A stretch of 64,000 bases of DNA from Pedobacter sp. KBW06 (GTDB taxonomy: Bacteria; Bacteroidota; Bacteroidia; Sphingobacteriales; Sphingobacteriaceae), in NCBI RefSeq assembly GCF_003852525.1, contig NZ_QAJL01000003.1:1152132-1216131 (forward strand), read 5' to 3'. Numbering within the stretch: position 1 is the stretch's first letter; every line of letters starts with the position of its first letter. The translations under genes and the position numbers were made by a program. The notes beneath the pieces are model-generated. The model was not told the origin of the DNA. It saw nothing but the letters and a program-made list of their open reading frames with translations, and did not search any database. Shown piece by piece: positions 8,401-18,600 of this stretch.

Positions 8401-9714
8401 TTATTGTGCACCTACACCAGGCACAAGAGACTGAAAATTAACAGTATCCAACACTGCTTGTTGCTGTGTAAGGAAATAATGATTTCCTTCTTCCCTGACG
8501 ACAGTTGGTCCACCCATATTTGTCATATTACCAACCGGAAAATAGGTTCCTTCTCTGTACATTTCGAAGCCAAGGTTATTGTAATATTCCAATGTACCTC
8601 CGGTTTGATAAAGATCAATCATTACTCCTTCCCAGTCGTGGGATGTATTCATTAGACCTGCAGTATTATTGTAAACCTTTGCGTTTGTCGGCTTAATCCT
8701 TGTTGGATATAATGCCATATAATCATGCATATCCGGACTTACCTGCAGTTCAAAAGCAGAATATTTCCAGCTGTTCCAAACCACATTGTTATAGATCAGA
8801 ACATCTTTAACCTCTGAACCATAAGACACACCCCATGCACGAATTGCATTTCCCTGATGATTTGTTATTTTGTTATCATGGAAAGAGCCATTTCCAATCA
8901 TCTGAAAAATACCATTATGGTAACCGTTTGGAGCATTAGGATCGCTGAATGTCCTGTTAATATTATTGATCACATTATGGGCAATTTCATAATTTTCAAC
9001 CTGTCCCATCCAGACAACATTTCCAATTTCAGGGCAATTTTTGATGACACAATTAAGAAACTTAAAATTTTTCATTAAGTTCATGATACCTTCGTCGGTA
9101 AAACCGCCATTACAACTGAAACCCATGCCGGTATTTTCAAAAGTAAGCCGCTCCATTTTCCAGTTCATAGAAGCGGTACTGTCTGTTCCGTCATAGATCA
9201 GTCTGTTGTGGTAGGAAATCGTATAGTCTCCTACGTTCTTAAAACTCATGTCATGGAAATACACATGATTACTATGTTGTTCAATAGAGATGGCGCGGTA
9301 AGGCTGATCAGTTACAGAAACTCCCCAGAATTCCAAATGGTCTGCCTGTCCAATGGAAATTGAACCACCTGGCAGTTTTACTCCGGTTCCATCAATTTTT
9401 ACGTTTGTGACTTTCGGAATTGAGATGTACTCGTAATTTCCAGGAACGATTTTAATATTCACGTTTGCCAGAGGATCCAGGAACAGTTGTCCGGAACCGG
9501 TTCCAACATTGACGAAAACAGGATCTACAGGTGGAATTACAGGAGGCGCTACTGCGGTTGCATAAGCTTTTACAAAATCCGTGCTCGCTATGGATGGATA
9601 AGCAATTTTACCATCTGAATAAGTGATTTTAGTGATTTCTACCACATAGGTGATGACCTGTCCATCGACAATAATACTACCTGTCGGTTCTACTGCTGTT
9701 AATTGATTGTTCAT
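8401..9714 (-). CDS. Beta-helix tail spike / receptor-binding protein
   Basis: 437 residues. After a ~95-residue proline-rich N-terminal region (VAPPVIPPVDPVFVNVG), the protein has the regular short-strand pattern of a right-handed parallel beta-helix (NVKIDGTGVKL, HLEFWGVSVTD, HVYFHDMSFKNVGDY, NYEIAHNVINNI, GSFHDNKITNHQGNAIRAWG, DVLIYNNVVW, KVYNNTAG). This fold is common to pectate-lyase-like enzymes and phage tail spikes that bind or cleave surface polysaccharide. There is no signal peptide, as expected for an intracellularly assembled particle. It lies between lysis genes, an unusual spot for a spike. Catalytic residues cannot be named. Confidence 0.7.
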   Translation of the reverse strand: MNNQLTAVEPTGSIIVDGQVITYVVEITKITYSDGKIAYPSIASTDFVKAYATAVAPPVIPPVDPVFVNVGTGSGQLFLDPLANVNIKIVPGNYEYISIPKVTNVKIDGTGVKLPGGSISIGQADHLEFWGVSVTDQPYRAISIEQHSNHVYFHDMSFKNVGDYTISYHNRLIYDGTDSTASMNWKMERLTFENTGMGFSCNGGFTDEGIMNLMKNFKFLNCVIKNCPEIGNVVWMGQVENYEIAHNVINNINRTFSDPNAPNGYHNGIFQMIGNGSFHDNKITNHQGNAIRAWGVSYGSEVKDVLIYNNVVWNSWKYSAFELQVSPDMHDYMALYPTRIKPTNAKVYNNTAGLMNTSHDWEGVMIDLYQTGGTLEYYNNLGFEMYREGTYFPVGNMTNMGGPTVVREEGNHYFLTQQQAVLDTVNFQSLVPGVGAQ

Positions 9715-9850
9715 TTTTTGTTGTTTTATATTTGAATTGATTTTGAGAATTCTAATGCATAACGATCCCCTTTAGTCCTGCAATGGAGCTGTCCCACTCT
9801 TAGGTCTATTCTGTAGTTTTATAGAGATGATCTGATTTTTTTAACTTAGC

Positions 9851-10024
9851 CTATAGCGCTTTTACTAGGATTTCCAATTCCAGGGCCTTTTTGTTGATGC
9901 TATCCAATTTACTATGAATCGGATGTCGATAAGATGCTTTAAAGATATTTTGTGTACCCTGTCTGTTCGAAGAAGCCCCAGATACCATCAACATAAATAC
10001 GGTGATTATAAGTAGTATTCTCAT
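9851..10024 (-). CDS. 57-aa small signal-anchored protein in the lysis cluster
   Basis: A short gene starting with MRILLIITVFMLMVSGASS, a single hydrophobic segment that looks like a signal peptide or anchor, followed by a charged helical tail ending in KALELEILVKAL. Its ATG overlaps the stop of the upstream membrane protein in an ATGA arrangement (10021-10024), which argues strongly for real, coupled translation. Position after an M15 endolysin and a one-helix membrane protein fits a lysis accessory role (holin, antiholin or spanin subunit). No family is recognised. Confidence 0.7.
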   Translation of the reverse strand: MRILLIITVFMLMVSGASSNRQGTQNIFKASYRHPIHSKLDSINKKALELEILVKAL

Positions 10025-10398
10025 TTCCTTTTATTTTTATTAAAATATTGTTTAACTGATTCAACTGTTCCGTTTAAATTGATTAGAGAGGTATCTAATC
10101 TTTTGCTATTGCTATCCTGTTGCTCCTTATATGGAGCCAATTGTTTCGGAAGCTCTCTTTCCACTCCTTTAGCTACCGCGATGTTAATTTTCTCGTTCAA
10201 CATCGTGATGTCCTGAATCCTTAACCTGTTCATTTCATTAATGACGTTATATTGCCAGAAGTTAAGCCCTACAGAAAGTAAAAGCATCGTCGCAAAAGGA
10301 TTTTGCTGGACTGCAATAAACAGTCGGTCAAACATCCTTTCCAACCAGGCGGCCTTACGGTCGATCATATCTTGTTTTGTTTCTATCTCCTCTTCCAT
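10021..10398 (-). CDS. One-helix membrane protein with coiled-coil; candidate holin or i-spanin-like protein
   Basis: 125 residues: a charged N-terminus (MEEEIETKQDMIDRKAAWLER), one hydrophobic helix around residues 33-53 (NPFATMLLLSVGLNFW), then a long polar region rich in Lys/Glu/Asn likely to form a coiled coil, ending NKNKRK. It overlaps the endolysin stop (TAATG at 10396-10400) and the next small gene (ATGA), forming a tight three-gene unit. A single-helix protein beside an endolysin is commonly a holin or an inner-membrane spanin. The sequence itself does not distinguish these. Confidence 0.6.
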   Translation of the reverse strand: MEEEIETKQDMIDRKAAWLERMFDRLFIAVQQNPFATMLLLSVGLNFWQYNVINEMNRLRIQDITMLNEKINIAVAKGVERELPKQLAPYKEQQDSNSKRLDTSLINLNGTVESVKQYFNKNKRK

Positions 10399-10868
10399 TA
10401 TCTTCCAATTTCAAAATGCATCCAATCGTAATTTTTCTCTCTGCCCAATGAGATAAATCCATGTTTATAGAAGATATCAATCATTGGTTTATATTCCGGC
10501 CTCGCAAAACGAGCGGTCCTGGCCGTTTCTTTTAGTAAATTCCTATCTGGGTCAAGGTCGATTGCAATTCCCCAGGAATGACGGGAAAGCGTTTTAGTAC
10601 TTCCTCTCATCAGCCGGTAGTTAAAGCAGCCACCATATAGATCTATGCCCAGTTCCACGATCCTTTCATAACCGTAATGCAGAAGAATATCTTCGAACAC
10701 AGCCAACAATTGATCAGCGATCAATTCATGACATTGTATTTGTGCTACTACACTTTTCTTTTCCCAGGCAACACGCATTTTATAAGGAAGTTTGATGGTA
10801 GTCAGATAACCTTTGCCTGTTGCATTTGGGATGCCGTATTTTTTGTTTAACTGATCAATAGTTATCAT
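10398..10868 (-). CDS. M15-family peptidoglycan peptidase (endolysin)
   Basis: 156 residues, the usual size of single-domain M15 phage endolysins. Zinc-site motifs are visible: His97 and Asp104 in SRHSWGIAIDLDP and His151 in YDWMHFEIG, matching the HxxxxxxD...H pattern of D-Ala-D-Ala carboxypeptidase/L-Ala-D-Glu endopeptidases (VanY/Peptidase_M15_4 type). There is no signal peptide, so export would need a holin, consistent with the membrane protein immediately downstream. It would cut peptide stems of peptidoglycan to release particles. A minor tail-associated role is possible but the lysis context makes endolysin more likely. Confidence 0.85.
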   Translation of the reverse strand: MITIDQLNKKYGIPNATGKGYLTTIKLPYKMRVAWEKKSVVAQIQCHELIADQLLAVFEDILLHYGYERIVELGIDLYGGCFNYRLMRGSTKTLSRHSWGIAIDLDPDRNLLKETARTARFARPEYKPMIDIFYKHGFISLGREKNYDWMHFEIGR

Positions 10869-11279
10869 ATCCGTGTCCTTTAATTGTGTTACACAAATTT
10901 ACAAAACACAGCTAACAAGCTAAATTTTAAGGTTTTAGAACCAGGAGTTTATAAAGAGAAACAGTAACGGTATAATTTGCTCAATAACTGCATTTAGCAC
11001 AAAAGATGATATTACTCTAGACCTCACTTCAAAGAATACCGCTCTAGAACTACTTTTTCAATTGCATCTATTTCCCGCAGATTATCAATTACAACAATGA
11101 AATATGAAAAAACAATTACTAGTATTGATCATTGGATTAGAAGACAACTGAATATTTCCATCAGTTATTAAACGTGGTAAAGAAGTACTTTACCAAGCCA
11201 CCACATAAAACCATTAGTCTCCCCAATATATACAACTGTTTTCAAAGGCTTTACCCATTTGATATAGTAAGCAAAATAG
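10869..11279 (-). other. 411-bp gap between tail-tip and endolysin genes
   Basis: No gene that I can support. Short broken frames occur on both strands. On the reverse strand, a sequence near 11205-11240 (TNGFMWWLGK in one frame) resembles the nucleotide end of the preceding tail gene (VNGLYVGSW), which may be a degenerate duplicate of its 3' end. A hairpin TGGTAAAG / CTTTACCA lies at 11175-11195 without a T-tract. The region should hold the promoter or processing site for the lysis genes. Confidence 0.4.
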
Positions 11280-14267
11280 TTACCAAGAGCCAACATAAAG
11301 ACCATTAACAAATCTCATACGAGCACCTCCCGCATTTATATTGACTGTCTCGCCCTTTGTACCTCTCCCATCTAAATGGATTTCCCCATCTACGTAAAAC
11401 TTGCCCAAACAAGCTAATCCGTATGTAGAACTATTACCTGGCGTGCTTGTGTTTGTGCCGTCATAGCCTATTACAGCAGCTGAAAGCCCTGAGCTTGCTG
11501 AGGTAGTATTTCTTTTTTTCAAAATACCGCCAATAGATGTATTCATGGCTCTCATCCCCGAGGCAGAAGAAAACATTCTATTTGAGCTCCCATTCGCGTA
11601 TATACCTGAGCTAGTTAACCATGAGCTATCATCATTAGCAAAAATACTTAATCCTGCTGATGTCACCCCTTGTCCCGTATCAATAGAGGCATCTATTTGC
11701 AATGCTGGATAATCTTGGCCATCTACATATAGTGACATATTATTCCCAGCCTTTGTAATTTCAACTCTTTTACCTGTTACAGCAGTTTTTAAATTTTCAA
11801 CCCCCAAATTAGCTATAAATGCCATTTTAGCAAAGAAAAGATTTGTCGCAAGGCTTTCGTATTGTCCGCCGAAAGCCTCCCATTTACTTGTATTTGTTGG
11901 TGGAATTCCGGAGAATGTACCCGCATCAACCCTGGCAACATAAGCTTTTTCTCCTGAACCATCATTATAACGGACAACATCAACTTTACTGGCGTTTCCA
12001 GTATATTGCTTATCCGACTCATATTTACCACCACCAGTAGGAAGTGGACCGTCTTGACCCACCACCACAACCGTCCAGGAACTCCCCTCCTCTGGCGACA
12101 CATTTGATATCGGCAGGGCACTAATCACATTCCAGGAAGATCCATTATAGCTAACCTGATCCCCGCGATAATAAGTATCAAGTGAATTATATACGCCTCT
12201 AAATACGGGAATTGGTGCTTGAATTCCACCAGCATTCTGAACTACTCCACCGCGAATGGTCAACTTATTAGGACTACTTACATTCCAGTCTATTCCACTC
12301 AACTCGTCACCAAGTTTTAGCTGGCCCGTTGTCAGATCCATAAACATTTTCTCGTCAATCGACTTAATTCTGCCCGCTGTAATCTGGTCGCCAACAATGA
12401 ACACCATTCCATTGGTAAGCGCATTATCTCTTCGCCCATCTTTTACTGGAAACAGTACCCCTGCCTGCAAAATATAATATCCTGGCGTGCTCTCAGCTGA
12501 TTTTACTTCCGTTGACAATTCCCAGGACCCCACGAGAACCGATTTAGAAATTTTAGCATAGAGATAATATTTATTAGATGGGATCAAGTTTGAGGCAGTG
12601 AAAGGATCCATTTCCCAGGTAAAGCCCGCTCCAGGGACATTAAGATCATAATGAATCAGCTCCCCAGCAGTAGCCGTAAATGAATTTGGATTACCCAGAT
12701 AATTAGGCTTAAAGGAAACACTACTTAAATTAAAGTTTGTTGCTTTTGCGCCAATTGCGAGGTAAAGAGATTCAATACTTCCGGTCGCGATCTTCCCGGC
12801 GTAATACTTATCCGTTGTTGGATCAATTACTGAATCCTTCAAATCGTAGAGGCTAATCGAATTTCTTCTTGCCTGTTCAGCTTGAATACGTGAAACCTGT
12901 TTAACCTCTTTTTTTGTATCAATCGCACTGGCAACTAGCCTTTCCTGCATCGTATAAGGAATAAAATTACTGATAGACACATCGATATTCGCTTCGTTAA
13001 CCAATGGGTAAGACAGGGTAGCAATCCTTAAAGTTGCATTGATTGGCAACTTAAGGTCTACCAGGGTAATCCGATCTCCCACCCTAAGTTGAATTCCGTT
13101 ATCGCGGATGTATTTCTCATCTGGTTTCAGTCCATAGGCAACCCTGGGTACACTATTTTCCTGCAGATAAGCAAGCGTATCTGCTTTAAGTTTATTTTCT
13201 GCCGCAGTAATATAGCTTTCCGGCATTTTTAAATTCACCAGTGTATATTTTGCATTGACTTCCGGAAAGTTGAGCTCATTAGGAAGTGTATAATCATTTG
13301 TATCCTTAAAAACATTGAAGTAAATTGCTTTCTTTGAATGGTCATATTTCCATATTTCAAACTCATAGTTAGCCAGGGCGCCCGATTTGAAAACTATTTT
13401 AGCCTTTTCTCCTCCCTGCAAATGTGCATTGATATCAAAGTCAATAGACGTATCAATAACTGTCTTTTTATCAATCACCGCTGTAACCGTCCCGGTACGA
13501 CTGGGGAAAATCTCTGCATTTTCATACTTTCCCTCTTTTATACCATATAAATCAACATTAGCTTCCAGATATTTCTCTTGAAACAATAGTTTTTTCGCCT
13601 TATCTCTATACGTATAATCGATATTCTTTGATCCACCAAAAGCATATACCCTGGTCACTACATTTTTATCATCTGCAATTTTCCGGTTCAACTCATACAA
13701 GCCTTTCCCTCTTCCAAATTCAAAAACAAGCCCAGTGTCAGCCCCCAATGTTTTCACCATATTGACCTGCTGGCCTACCAGAAAGAATTCCAATTTAAAC
13801 TTCTCGGCTATTGCAGTCAAGGCAGTACGACAGGAGTGGTTATTATAATCTAGATTCATTGGCTCAGTTACTTCAATAGCACCCAATGTCCAGCCTTGTT
13901 CAATCTGATTAATGTTATCAACCATCAAACGAAGATGATCAGCCGCAGTGCCATAATAAGAGAAGTCATCCGTTCCTTCATGCATCAGAAACTTGTCGTG
14001 TAAGCTATAAACCGGACTTTCAAATATGATGTTGTATTTATGGCTATGGTCACTTTCAGACTTTCCATATTCGGGAACAGTATTGATCTTATATCTTTCC
14101 CCTTTATGAACAATATAATCGCCCAACTGAACCGGGAGTATAAAAGGCAATACCACACTACATGCGATTTGTTTTTCAGCCATCTGCGTCTCGCTGAACG
14201 TCGTATTTTCATCAATATCAAATGACACCAATTGTGTATCATTTCCTCTGTATATCTGTAGTTTCAT
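11280..14267 (-). CDS. Tail-tip / tail-associated protein (Tal-like baseplate hub and fibre)
   Basis: 995 residues. The first ~440 residues resemble siphophage tail-tip hub proteins (prophage endopeptidase tail/Tal type): a compact beta N-terminus (MKLQIYRGNDTQLVSFDID), a VPEYGKSESDHSHKYNIIFE region, CRTALTAIAEKFKLEFF, and a GLKPDEKYIRDNGIQLRVGDRITL segment. The C-terminal half is fibre-like, with carbohydrate-binding style modules such as FRGVYNSLDTYYRGDQVSYNGSSW and a terminal glycine-rich stretch ending GLYVGSW. Its place after the second distal-tail gene and before lysis genes is the usual place of Tal. It would close the tail tube and carry fibres. Confidence 0.8.
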   Translation of the reverse strand: MKLQIYRGNDTQLVSFDIDENTTFSETQMAEKQIACSVVLPFILPVQLGDYIVHKGERYKINTVPEYGKSESDHSHKYNIIFESPVYSLHDKFLMHEGTDDFSYYGTAADHLRLMVDNINQIEQGWTLGAIEVTEPMNLDYNNHSCRTALTAIAEKFKLEFFLVGQQVNMVKTLGADTGLVFEFGRGKGLYELNRKIADDKNVVTRVYAFGGSKNIDYTYRDKAKKLLFQEKYLEANVDLYGIKEGKYENAEIFPSRTGTVTAVIDKKTVIDTSIDFDINAHLQGGEKAKIVFKSGALANYEFEIWKYDHSKKAIYFNVFKDTNDYTLPNELNFPEVNAKYTLVNLKMPESYITAAENKLKADTLAYLQENSVPRVAYGLKPDEKYIRDNGIQLRVGDRITLVDLKLPINATLRIATLSYPLVNEANIDVSISNFIPYTMQERLVASAIDTKKEVKQVSRIQAEQARRNSISLYDLKDSVIDPTTDKYYAGKIATGSIESLYLAIGAKATNFNLSSVSFKPNYLGNPNSFTATAGELIHYDLNVPGAGFTWEMDPFTASNLIPSNKYYLYAKISKSVLVGSWELSTEVKSAESTPGYYILQAGVLFPVKDGRRDNALTNGMVFIVGDQITAGRIKSIDEKMFMDLTTGQLKLGDELSGIDWNVSSPNKLTIRGGVVQNAGGIQAPIPVFRGVYNSLDTYYRGDQVSYNGSSWNVISALPISNVSPEEGSSWTVVVVGQDGPLPTGGGKYESDKQYTGNASKVDVVRYNDGSGEKAYVARVDAGTFSGIPPTNTSKWEAFGGQYESLATNLFFAKMAFIANLGVENLKTAVTGKRVEITKAGNNMSLYVDGQDYPALQIDASIDTGQGVTSAGLSIFANDDSSWLTSSGIYANGSSNRMFSSASGMRAMNTSIGGILKKRNTTSASSGLSAAVIGYDGTNTSTPGNSSTYGLACLGKFYVDGEIHLDGRGTKGETVNINAGGARMRFVNGLYVGSW

Positions 14268-14295
14268 CTTCTTTATTTTTTATTTTAAAATTCTA

Positions 14296-14409
14296 TTACC
14301 CTATTTGACCAGCAAGCCTTATAATGGAAATCTCTTCCAGCTGATTCGAAGAATCAACAACTTTTACATTCATTACATATTCTGGTTTTGACTCTTCCAT
14401 TCCAGACAT
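14296..14409 (-). CDS. 37-aa small ORF between tail genes
   Basis: Starts MSGMEESKPEYV and ends LAGQIG; 28 bp upstream of the tail-tip gene. The EESKPEYV stretch resembles EEPKLEYV near the end of the intact 115-aa fibre-associated protein at 20058-20405, so this may be a remnant of a second copy rather than an independent gene. Confidence 0.35.
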   Translation of the reverse strand: MSGMEESKPEYVMNVKVVDSSNQLEEISIIRLAGQIG

Positions 14410-14486
14410 ATTATATCTCCGGAACTACTTTCGAAACCAGAAAGTTTTCCATCACCGGTCCTATCAATCATTCACTTTTATGGTTA

Positions 14487-14537
14487 ATGGTAGCTCACAA
14501 CTTCATTAACACCATCCAAAAATCTCAATTCGCTCAT
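14487..14537 (-). pseudogene. Truncated second copy of the MSEL fibre-associated gene
   Basis: An ATG at 14537 overlaps the stop of the second distal-tail gene (ATGA) and encodes MSELRFLDGVNEVV before an early stop. Both the codons and the upstream DNA match the start of the intact gene at 20405 (MSELIFPDGASGV; shared CGCTCATATTCTTA and a following TTAAAxTACC-type region). I read it as a remnant left by duplication of the distal-tail plus MSEL unit followed by deletion and frameshift. Confidence 0.45.
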
Positions 14538-15439
14538 ATTCTTACTTTAATTAAATTGTTAAAACTACCCGTTATTTTTCGGCCTGAATTATCAACCAGA
14601 TCGGCGTACGTTTCCAATACACCAGACTCGGTGATTTTACATTCAATAAGACCTGACATTCGGTTTGGCCTACTATTTATATTACTGACTTTAAATCCAT
14701 CCTTTACAAAAAATTGCCGGTTAAGATCATTCGGAATCCTCAGTTTTCGCAACCCCGGAGCTGAAAAAAGCACATATAACCTACCCAATGTCGCCATGAA
14801 TGATGCCTGGTCAGGCTGATCTACAAACATCTTTAAGGTAATTTCCCTGGCTTCTGTTTTAACGAAACCCAAACCATCTTCAGGTGAAGTAAAACCCAAC
14901 GTTTTTGGTGACGGCCGATTGGCTCTGTCTCCTGTAGACAGTAATAATGTTACTCCGAGATCTTTAAAACTAATTCCATCTATTCCATATTCGGCGTTAG
15001 TCACTGGCATTTCCCCAACTCCCATATAAACAACAGGTTCAAAGAAATTGAAGGTCATCCTCAAGGCTTTATCTCCAATAAAAGCACCTGTAACCGATTG
15101 ATTTACATAAACATGATACGTCCCCCATTTGCAACTTAAAGGGACAAGTCCGGAGAAATGGTCTATCAGTTCAAATATCTTATTCGCCTTATTTGTACAA
15201 TCCATTTTGCCATTCCCATATACGTAACCGACCAATGAAATAGCCCTTCCGCCAAAACTAATTTCAGCAGCAGAAACATAAGGTTCAATTCCATGCTCAT
15301 CTCCCCAGCTATGAAAAGTTTTTCCGGTTCTTGCCGGCATATCAAAACATCCGGCCAATGCAATATTACTCGCATTTTGCTTTCCCGAGATAAAACCTAA
15401 GCTCCCCAGGTCTATATTGTTTAATGTGTATGTATTCAT
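14534..15439 (-). CDS. Distal tail protein (Dit-like), second copy
   Basis: The start is set at 15439 because the 301-residue product then begins MNTYTLNNIDLGSLGF, collinear with the paralogue at 23622-24803 (MNTYKLNNIDLGSFGF). The first ~75 residues are nearly identical between the two (CFDMPAR.GKTFHSWGDEH.IEPYVSA.EI.FGGR.ISL), and similarity continues to FFVKDGFKV and NRM.G..ECKIT. Dit proteins form the hexameric hub joining tail tube to tip; the beta-rich belt with G-Y-V/I-YG fits. Having two copies in one tail locus is unusual. This copy lacks the C-terminal PKD-like extension of the first. Confidence 0.75.
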   Translation of the reverse strand: MNTYTLNNIDLGSLGFISGKQNASNIALAGCFDMPARTGKTFHSWGDEHGIEPYVSAAEISFGGRAISLVGYVYGNGKMDCTNKANKIFELIDHFSGLVPLSCKWGTYHVYVNQSVTGAFIGDKALRMTFNFFEPVVYMGVGEMPVTNAEYGIDGISFKDLGVTLLLSTGDRANRPSPKTLGFTSPEDGLGFVKTEAREITLKMFVDQPDQASFMATLGRLYVLFSAPGLRKLRIPNDLNRQFFVKDGFKVSNINSRPNRMSGLIECKITESGVLETYADLVDNSGRKITGSFNNLIKVRI

Positions 15440-15520
15440 ATTGTGATGATGATGTAATTTCAATTGAAGACCGAGTACCTGGTATTGATTTAATTCCAAC
15501 TGAAGCAAAGTTACATTAGA

Positions 15521-15555
15521 CTACTATAAAGCCAGATTCCAAGGCTTTATAGTAG
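15521..15555. terminator. Perfect hairpin upstream of the second distal-tail gene
   Basis: 13-bp perfect stem CTACTATAAAGCC / GGCTTTATAGTAG with a 9-nt loop in the 214-bp gap between the big fibre gene and the second distal-tail gene. No T-tract on the reverse strand, so it may be a processing or attenuation hairpin rather than a simple terminator. Confidence 0.5.
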
Positions 15556-15653
15556 ATTGATTATAAAGTATTTACCAAATTACCATCTTTCATATCGGTA
15601 ACAGATTTCGCTAAACCATTGCAGTATTTCCGCCCTTGTTTGTAATCTCTTTT

Positions 15654-18600
15654 TTACTCGGGCAAGACCTCTTCAAGTATCAATGCAGAAACCCACAATG
15701 GACTCTGGTCATACCTAAAATTTACTCCCACCTTTGGCGTATTAATATGATCTACCACAGGATAGCCATTAATTGGTTCATGTACCTTATAAGGTGAAGT
15801 AACTGCTTTAAGAGAAGTCAGGTATAAACTTTTATCTGGCAGATTTTTATTGAGATAGGACGGCGACTGCCAGTTTTTGTAATAACCTAGTCTGGTTGCT
15901 CCGTTTCCATCATAAGTATAAACCGTTAACAATACCCGGATGTTATATTCTTTACTGGCATCGAGATTCTGGAATATGGCCAGTGAGGTCATACCTCCAT
16001 AATTGAGATTAGCAATGCCTACACCTGAAGTATTCGTCTTAAGAGGAAAATTCGGATCATTAGCATTAATCATCTCCATCTGTATATAACCATTCTGACC
16101 TGTATTCTCTTCGCCACTTAATGGCAAAATGAATTCAACGTCCGTGGCTTGCCCGTTGCTGTCCTTTAGATTTTTAGTATAAGCCTGAGCATCCAGGGGA
16201 GTGGCCGAGCTCATGGGATTGAGTACAATATCATTCCAACCAGTCCCCTGTAAATTATCAGCATCGGTAAGGTTTACTTGTATTTTTCTATTCAATAGTC
16301 CAGCATTATCTTTGTTGTTAACCGTTTGTCTGGAAATAAATCCAGCTAATTTAACACCTGCCGCCGACTGAATATTTGATCTACCGGCATCATAACTCAG
16401 ATCTACTGTTACGTTGTTACTGCTAATCAAAGCTGATAAATACACGTACATGATCCTTGGATCCGCAGCATCCAATACACATCTTGATGCATTGATACCA
16501 GAAGGGATACCGGACAAACTTTCTATTACGGAGAAACCAGATTCCTGTCCTGCCGGATTAGCCATCGGTATATCGAATGTAAGTTTAAGCCGATCTCCAG
16601 CATAATTACTTTTGACTGTCATTAATGTCGGCGGTAAAAGAACCACATTTCCTGTAGTTTCCCCAGGAGAGAAACTGAATTCAGAATATCCAAAATCTTT
16701 TTTAGCACGGATCTTATAAAAATACTTCGTACCAGCCGTAAGTCCGTTATCGGCATAACTCCTGTTTATTTTGGGAATTGAAGCCAATAAAGTATAGACT
16801 CCATTTGCTGTATTTGATCTAAAAATTTCAAACAGATCAATTTTTTGCTGGTTCTGTATTGTATAATCCCACTTCATCGTGATGCTGCTGCTGGTAATAG
16901 TTGAAGCAGCCAGATTAACAGGAGGCTGGAGCGTGCTTAAAGTTGTAATTCCAATCGCTTCTGAAAGAGTGGAGACCAATCCATTTTCCTCAAATTTTAT
17001 TTTATAGAAGTAATTTGCCCCTTCAAGAAGGTCAGTAAAAATATGCGTCCCATTGTCGACATATCCGCTAAATACTTCCACAAAGTTCTGGTCTGGTAAA
17101 GCACTCTGATAAATCTTAGTCAGATTACCTCCAATATTTGCATCTGTCCAGGCTAGTTTCACAACTGAGTTACTGATTGCTTCTATTCGTAAGTCCATTG
17201 GCGCTTTCAATCTGCGTGTTCCGATATTTTTAGTTTTTATAAGCGTTGGACATTCATTCAACAACAACTCAATGTATTTCCCGTCATTATCAGCCTGGGT
17301 ATTTATAGTCTGATGTAAACCTCCGGCCGGATCTTTTCGGAGCTCGGCATTGTCTATCCTGATAACCTCGACGCTTCCTTCCCCAGAATGAACATAGAGC
17401 TTAAAATAACCATCCGTAAAGCCCACATTTCCCAACCAGGCTACAATCATAGTATCCTGCGTCGTCATATTTTTATAGGCCAAAGCAATCAACTTAGGGT
17501 GGTGTGTTTCAAAGGTTAACCCTTCAGATTCCTGAGCTCCAAACATTCTGATGGAATGCTGAAGTGTATATCCCGCAATCTCGGTCATTAAATTAGAGAC
17601 ATACCAGTAAGAAGCCAATGGCTTCCTGTTCCAGTCATTGAAAGCGGTAATTCCATCAGCGTAACCACAGGTTAAGAAAACATCCCTGTATTTGGCATTT
17701 TCATCGAGATCCTCGAGTCTGACATTGGTGTTTGCAAACCAATATTGATTAATGACATCACAGCCTGCGAGGAAGCCCAATAGAAAAATCCGTTGTAACC
17801 AATAGCCTTTATATTTACTCCGCTCCAACTGACTTCTATACCCCGGAGAATATACTCCTCCCCACTGTTCGTCATATCCAATCTCTGTAATTCTTAGCTC
17901 AACAGTTGGTAATTGCGTATCTCTGAACTCATTCCAATTATGAATCAGTTCTAAATATTCACCTTGTTCAGGAGAGACTCCCTCCGAAGGCACATCCGAA
18001 TAAACTGGTACAGTCTGACTGCCTGCGGAAGAATTATAATGGTGAATATTGATAATCTCTAGTGGATAATCTCCATATCCCCGATGCAAATCCCACCATA
18101 ACATCATTCGCTTCAGGAACCCGATGTTTCCTCCAACTGCCAGCGAGGACATCGATATTTTTAATTCCGGATCAGCAGTTTTCGCACCAAATCCAGGCCC
18201 CATTGCTCCTTTATGTCCATCATACAAGGCAGATAAAATTGCAGCCTGCTCTTCCCAATTGTGATATCCGTTTGCTTCTGTCCAATAAGCATCCGCTTCA
18301 TTCCTGAACTCCAGAGACTCTAAAACGTTCAATCCTCTTTTTAAGGTGTCAGTAGATGTTAGCTGAATATATTGAGGGTCTGCATTTGGATTATTTCCAA
18401 ACCTTGCTGCAATATTATAAGCAAGCCTGGCCATATGTTTATAGTTCAACGGGTTTGTGGTTACCGCAAGATTTACAGGATCTAAGCCCGGATCAACAGG
18501 TTTAGAATTATCTGCACGTACATAACCTTTAGGCCTGAGATATAAGGGAGCATTGTTGGTTGACATCATTATCTTTTGCCCCGTAGCCACGAAATCAGCC

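Noticed and set aside
15440..15508. Extended N-terminus of the second Dit gene
   Set aside because: It begins with a run of His codons and is not collinear with the paralogue, whose start matches the ATG at 15439.
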